Shown: positions 60,668 to 64,000 of the stretch, piece by piece
How positions within the stretch are numbered: the stretch's first letter is position 1
Layout of the letters: each line of letters opens with the position of its first letter
DNA from: CAZAOY01 sp964486925
GTDB taxonomy: Bacteria > Bacillota > Clostridia > Oscillospirales > Ruminococcaceae
Reading direction: 5' to 3'
Assembly: GCA_964486925.1 (NCBI GenBank)
Contig: CAZAOY010000002.1
Span: forward strand, 44,199 to 108,198
Length of the DNA: 64,000 nucleotides
Translations under genes and position numbers: made by a program
The notes under the pieces: model-generated
The model's database searches: none
Seen by the model: only the letters and a program-made list of their open reading frames with translations
What the model was told of the DNA's origin: nothing

Positions 60668-62146
60668 CTACTTCAAAAAATCCAGCTTTCGTTTAATCAC
60701 CTGATCAAACCTATCTAGGTATTCAAAGTGGAATTTAAAGTTAAAGCTTCGGTCAAATCTTCCTGTGGTGAAGTCGATTAGCTTTGATACCCCGCCGGCG
60801 CCTGTGGCTAGTATCGCCATGACCTCCTCCATTATATAGATGTTGTAGTAGCTATAGTACCCCTTCTTAGCGTAGCCGATGTTTTCTAGGTTTTGGAGGG
60901 TGTTTTTCTGGCGGTACATATAGTAGGGTTCGTAGCCGTTTGACTGTAGGGTCTGGCTTGCGTACAGCACCATCTGCTCGGTCTGATCCTGTGGTAGTAT
61001 GGTTTGATCCTTCTCGTTACCGTATAGCGAGGAGGATTTTTTTAACGCTAGGGTGTGGACGGTGATGTTTGCGGGGTTTAAAGATACCGCTGTGTCGATG
61101 GTGTGTTTAAAGCTGTCTAGTGTGTCGGTGGGTAGCCCTGCGATAAAGTCCATGTTGATGTCGGTAAATCCCATCTCTACCGCCATGTTGTAGCAGTCGA
61201 TTACCTGCTTTGCGGTGTGGTTTCGTCCGATTACCTCTAGCACGTTATCGTTAAAGGTCTGGGGATTAATGCTAATCCGTGTAGCGCCGCTATCCTTTAT
61301 TACCGCTAGCTTCTCTCGTGTTATCGAGTCCGCACGCCCCGCCTCTACGGTGTATTCTTGTGCTAAGGATACATCAAAGTTCGCCGATATCGCATTAGTC
61401 ACCTGCTCTAGCTGACTGGCGGTAATTGCCGTTGGAGTACCCCCTCCAATGTAGATGGAACGAAGGTTTAACCCTAACTCTTTTGCTACATATGCGGTGG
61501 TGGAAAGCTCCTCGCATAGGCGGTCGATATACTGCGGAACAAGCGCCATCGCTTTAGCGTTGTTAATCGATTGCGACACAAAGGAGCAGTAGCTACAACG
61601 GCTTGGACAGAATGGGATAGATACATACAGGCTGTAGTCCTTCTTCGTAATATCCTCTAAAACCACCCGCTGATTGTTAGCTATCTTAAAGGCAAGGTCT
61701 ATCTTCTCCTTCGTCACAAGATAGGTGTCAGCTAGGATAGAGCGTATCTCACCGTCGCTATACCCCTTTGCCCGCATTTTGTGGACACGCACAACAGGGC
61801 GGATTCCCGTTAGAATCCCCCATTTAGGGTGGATGTCTAGTAGGGTAGAGAGTATCCTATATATCATCCTGCCAAACAGCTGTTCACATTCATTTTGATA
61901 GTCGGGATGGGTAACGCAGATGGTACCGCTGTCATGGTATTCACCGCCGTTATAGGATATCTCCACTGCTAGTAGAGATATCTCCTCGTTTGTGGTAAGG
62001 GTGGTGATTATATAGTTGTCTTCGGGTTTATCGTATGAGTTTGAAAGCTGTACAAACCCCTTAGCGGGGAAGAACAGCTTACAAAGACTCTCAATCTCGT
62101 AGTTTAGGGTGTGTCCGTTAAATACTAGTGTCAAAATTACCTCCAA
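60668..62146 (-). CDS. hemZ: coproporphyrinogen III dehydrogenase-like radical SAM protein HemZ
   Basis: 492 residues. The radical SAM cluster motif is CPSRCSYCSFVSQ near 178-190. YIGGGTPTAI, INPQTFNDNVL, FTDINMDFIAGLPTDTLDSF and the C-terminal ATGAGGVSKLI follow. The N-terminal ~170 residues before the motif are the extra HemZ domain absent from HemN/HemW. Possibly the oxygen-independent coproporphyrinogen oxidase reaction, but many HemZ-like proteins have unsettled roles. Confidence 0.85.
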   Translation of the reverse strand: MEVILTLVFNGHTLNYEIESLCKLFFPAKGFVQLSNSYDKPEDNYIITTLTTNEEISLLAVEISYNGGEYHDSGTICVTHPDYQNECEQLFGRMIYRILSTLLDIHPKWGILTGIRPVVRVHKMRAKGYSDGEIRSILADTYLVTKEKIDLAFKIANNQRVVLEDITKKDYSLYVSIPFCPSRCSYCSFVSQSINNAKAMALVPQYIDRLCEELSTTAYVAKELGLNLRSIYIGGGTPTAITASQLEQVTNAISANFDVSLAQEYTVEAGRADSITREKLAVIKDSGATRISINPQTFNDNVLEVIGRNHTAKQVIDCYNMAVEMGFTDINMDFIAGLPTDTLDSFKHTIDTAVSLNPANITVHTLALKKSSSLYGNEKDQTILPQDQTEQMVLYASQTLQSNGYEPYYMYRQKNTLQNLENIGYAKKGYYSYYNIYIMEEVMAILATGAGGVSKLIDFTTGRFDRSFNFKFHFEYLDRFDQVIKRKLDFLK

Positions 62147-62779
62147 TACAATTAATAATTAATAATTAACAATTATTACCCAACAGTGCCAGAAATCAAC
62201 GATACCCCACAAACCCAACCAAGCTGTACTAGACAAATAACCAGATTAAAACGTAGAAACTGTATCCGAGGTTACAGGCAGGTATAGGCAATACAAATGG
62301 CATAAATTTAGCTTTGGCTGGCACATTCAAGGCTACTACTTGAGGTAGCAATAAATGCGAACAACAAACCCGTACTGTAGCCGCCCCACGCCAAAGGTTA
62401 CTCCCCAAAAAAACTTATCAATTTCTGTGACAGCCGCTCGCGGTTTAGCCTGAAAAACGGTTACGACCTAAACAAGCCGCCCAAATACCCCTTTTTCAGG
62501 CTAAATCGCTTTATCGGCGTATGTTAGACAATAAAAGCGTTTTTTGCGCACTTATTCATAAGCGAACTTGTTGGGGCGTCTGCCAACAAGTAAGTCGTGG
62601 TGTGCGGCGAAACGCACAAAACTAATCGATTGCTGTGATTATGCGTGATACGTAGCAACAAAAACCACATCGCAACTATGGAACGCATGAAATGCGTTCC
62701 CTACATGGATAAACCCACAAACCAACGTGGAACGTAGAAGCCAACGTAGGGGCGGGGCTCTGCTCCGCCCGCTAAGTGG
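62147..62779. other. repeat-rich intergenic region right of hemZ
   Basis: 633 bases with the right copy of the ~0.5-kb repeat (62194-62770, reverse orientation), which includes A (62680-62700) and C (62750-62770) palindromes. No gene was seen. Confidence 0.6.
62194..62770 (-). repeat. ~0.5-kb inverted repeat, right copy
   Basis: Reverse-complement match to 55653-56165, roughly 75-80% by eye in the aligned parts. It contains an A palindrome at 62680-62700 that is missing from the left copy, where the flanking bases join directly. Confidence 0.7.
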
Positions 62780-63424
62780 TTAATATTCAAAGCTGTCGTG
62801 ACCAAGGTATTGGTTGTAGCGACGCTCGTGATCTAGGGTGGTGCTGTCGCCGTGACCTGGGTAGACGGTGTAGTTGCCGTCTAGGGCGGATAGAGATTTT
62901 AGTGAGCGGATTATTGTGGTGTAGTCCCCGCCGTAGAGGTCGGTGCGCCCGATACCTTCGTTAAAGAGGGTATCCCCGCTAAAGATTATATCCTCTAGGA
63001 TATAACAAACCGATCCCTTGGAATGTCCGGGAGTGTGCTTTACCTTAATGGACAGGTTGTCAAGCTCTATCACATCACCGTTTGTAACGTACATATCGGG
63101 GGAGAGCGGTTTTACCCGTTCAAGCTCACGGTGCATGGCGGCACGTACCGAAGGGTCGCAGGCTAGGTCCTTATCCTCGCTATGGATTACCACCGTAGCG
63201 TTAGTATTAGCCTGTAGCGCATTCACCCCGCCGATATGGTCAAAATGTCCGTGGGTTAGCAGGATGTAGCAAGCGGTAAGGTTATTTCCTTCAAGGTAGG
63301 CTATAACTGGGGTGGGATCATCCCCTGGGTCAACCACTACGGCGTTACTCTTATCGGTAGCGATAATGTAACAGTTTGTCCCTAAAAATCCTAGGGGTAT
63401 TGTCTTGATGGCTTTGTTATCCAT
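62780..63424 (-). CDS. metallo-beta-lactamase-fold hydrolase (glyoxalase II-like)
   Basis: 214 residues. Zinc-binding motif is LTHGHFDHIGG (about 57-67), with the later HTPGHSKGSVCYI, FSGDTLFNEGIGR and a YPGHGDSTTL histidine. Glyoxalase II, YcbL-type or similar thioester hydrolase; the substrate is not set by sequence. GGAAGG precedes the ATG. Its start is 26 bases after queA's stop, so the two are likely co-transcribed. Confidence 0.85.
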   Translation of the reverse strand: MDNKAIKTIPLGFLGTNCYIIATDKSNAVVVDPGDDPTPVIAYLEGNNLTACYILLTHGHFDHIGGVNALQANTNATVVIHSEDKDLACDPSVRAAMHRELERVKPLSPDMYVTNGDVIELDNLSIKVKHTPGHSKGSVCYILEDIIFSGDTLFNEGIGRTDLYGGDYTTIIRSLKSLSALDGNYTVYPGHGDSTTLDHERRYNQYLGHDSFEY

Positions 63425-63450
63425 GTTATTTTTCCTTCCTAATTAATGTG

Positions 63451-64000
63451 TTATGAGATAATCATAGCGTCCCCAAAGCTAAAGAAGCGATACTGTTCTT
63501 CCACCGCTACCTCGTAGGCTCTCATGGTGTTTTGGTATCCCGCAAAGGCGGATACTAGCATTATAAGGGTGCTTTCTGGGAGGTGAAAGTTTGTGATTAG
63601 TCCGTCTATAACATTAAGCTTTTTGCCGGGGTAGATAAAGATATCGGTATCCCCCGCATACTCGCAGACCTCGCCGCAGATAGCGTAGACACTTTCAAGG
63701 GTTCGACAGGAGGTTGTACCCACCGCAAACACCCGCTTGTTATCCCGCTTTGTATCGTTTATGATCTTAGCGGTTTCCTTCGATACCGAGATGTACTCTG
63801 AATGCATTACGTGACTTTCAACATCATCAACCTTAACAGGTCGAAAGGTGCCAAGCCCTACATGAAGGGTTACAAAGGCAATCTTTACCCCCTTTGCCTT
63901 AAGCTGTTCTAGCAGACTATCGGTAAAATGCAGTCCCGCTGTGGGGGCGGCGCTAGAGCCTTCTATCTTTGAGTAGACCGTCTGGTAACGCTCTTTATCC
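63451..64000 (-). CDS. queA: S-adenosylmethionine:tRNA ribosyltransferase-isomerase QueA (partial, 5' end outside the window)
   Basis: Adds and rearranges the ribosyl group of SAM onto 7-aminomethyl-7-deazaguanine in tRNA, making epoxyqueuosine. The window holds the C-terminal ~182 residues: GSSAAPTAGLHFT, FVTLHVGLGTFRPV, ESHVMHSEYISV, RVFAVGTTSCRTLES and FLIPYPGKK-like FIYPGKKLNVIDGLITNFHLP, all diagnostic for QueA. The frame stays open to the window edge. A later internal methionine is not the start. Confidence 0.93.
   Translation of the reverse strand, partial: DKERYQTVYSKIEGSSAAPTAGLHFTDSLLEQLKAKGVKIAFVTLHVGLGTFRPVKVDDVESHVMHSEYISVSKETAKIINDTKRDNKRVFAVGTTSCRTLESVYAICGEVCEYAGDTDIFIYPGKKLNVIDGLITNFHLPESTLIMLVSAFAGYQNTMRAYEVAVEEQYRFFSFGDAMIIS

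Noticed and set aside
1..64000. tRNA or rRNA genes
   Set aside because: Read both strands for the conserved T-arm and rRNA landmarks and found none convincing.

Overview
The window looks like a scaffold from an anaerobic, probably spore-forming Firmicute of class Clostridia (Ruminococcaceae/Oscillospiraceae-like). The evidence is gene content: ruvCAB, ecfA1-ecfA2-ecfT-truA, the Firmicutes order SRP RNA-dnaX-ybaB-recR, recD2, anaerobic hemZ, a SigH-like sigma factor, a BclA-like collagen protein, bifunctional AdhE, and an [FeFe]-hydrogenase set resembling the one known from Ruminococcus albus. No rRNA or tRNA gene and no CRISPR array was seen. A 100-N gap at 36019-36118 marks a contig join.

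Layout. 1-15627 (+) is housekeeping: a TrmN6-like methyltransferase, a lipoprotein, ruvC-ruvA-ruvB, glmM, an rRNA-type methyltransferase, the ECF energising module, truA, a DUF5711-like protein, a CvpA-like protein, a phosphatidyltransferase and a collagen-like surface protein. 15734-27661 (-) is a carbohydrate locus: LacI regulator, two LplB/YtcP-type permeases, a sugar-binding lipoprotein, a six-hairpin glycosidase, a GH65 phosphorylase, a GH36 alpha-galactosidase and an EamA transporter. 27933-30840 (+) holds a serine hydrolase and a DUF4874/DUF4832 protein. 30897-33899 (-) holds hicAB, an AraC/GyrI-like regulator, a zinc-ribbon protein and the SigH-like factor. 34164-42157 (-) is the H2/ethanol redox locus: [FeFe]-hydrogenase, SpoIIE-type phosphatase, PAS-containing sensory hydrogenase, a [2Fe-2S] thioredoxin-like protein and AdhE. 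42636-51122 (-) is accessory: RloA/RloB defence-like pair, DUF1294, GNAT, a secreted CHAP amidase, a WYL regulator-kinase-nucleotidyltransferase-AraD cluster and an orphan protein. 51520-60565 (+) returns to housekeeping: phosphoesterase, SRP RNA, dnaX, ybaB, recR, MFS, recD2, GNAT. 60668-64000 (-) carries hemZ, an MBL-fold hydrolase and a partial queA.

How it fits together. The sugar locus imports an oligosaccharide without its own ATPase (a shared MsmX-type ATPase is inferred), trims it with GH36 and the six-hairpin enzyme and phosphorolyses the product with GH65. The redox locus disposes of reductant as H2 or ethanol. The PAS hydrogenase plus phosphatase look like an H2-sensing branch, and a strong promoter overlapped by a Rex-like palindrome precedes adhE.

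The non-coding DNA is unusually rich in repeats. There is a pair of inverted ~260-bp MITE-like elements around ruvC-ruvA, a three-module palindromic repeat family at about six intergenic loci, and a diverged ~0.5-kb inverted repeat flanking the MFS-recD2-GNAT-hemZ block. There are also five 13-bp tandem repeats and many strong terminator hairpins. The most unusual material is in these repeats and in the H2-sensing cluster; no wholly novel protein system could be proven from sequence reading alone.
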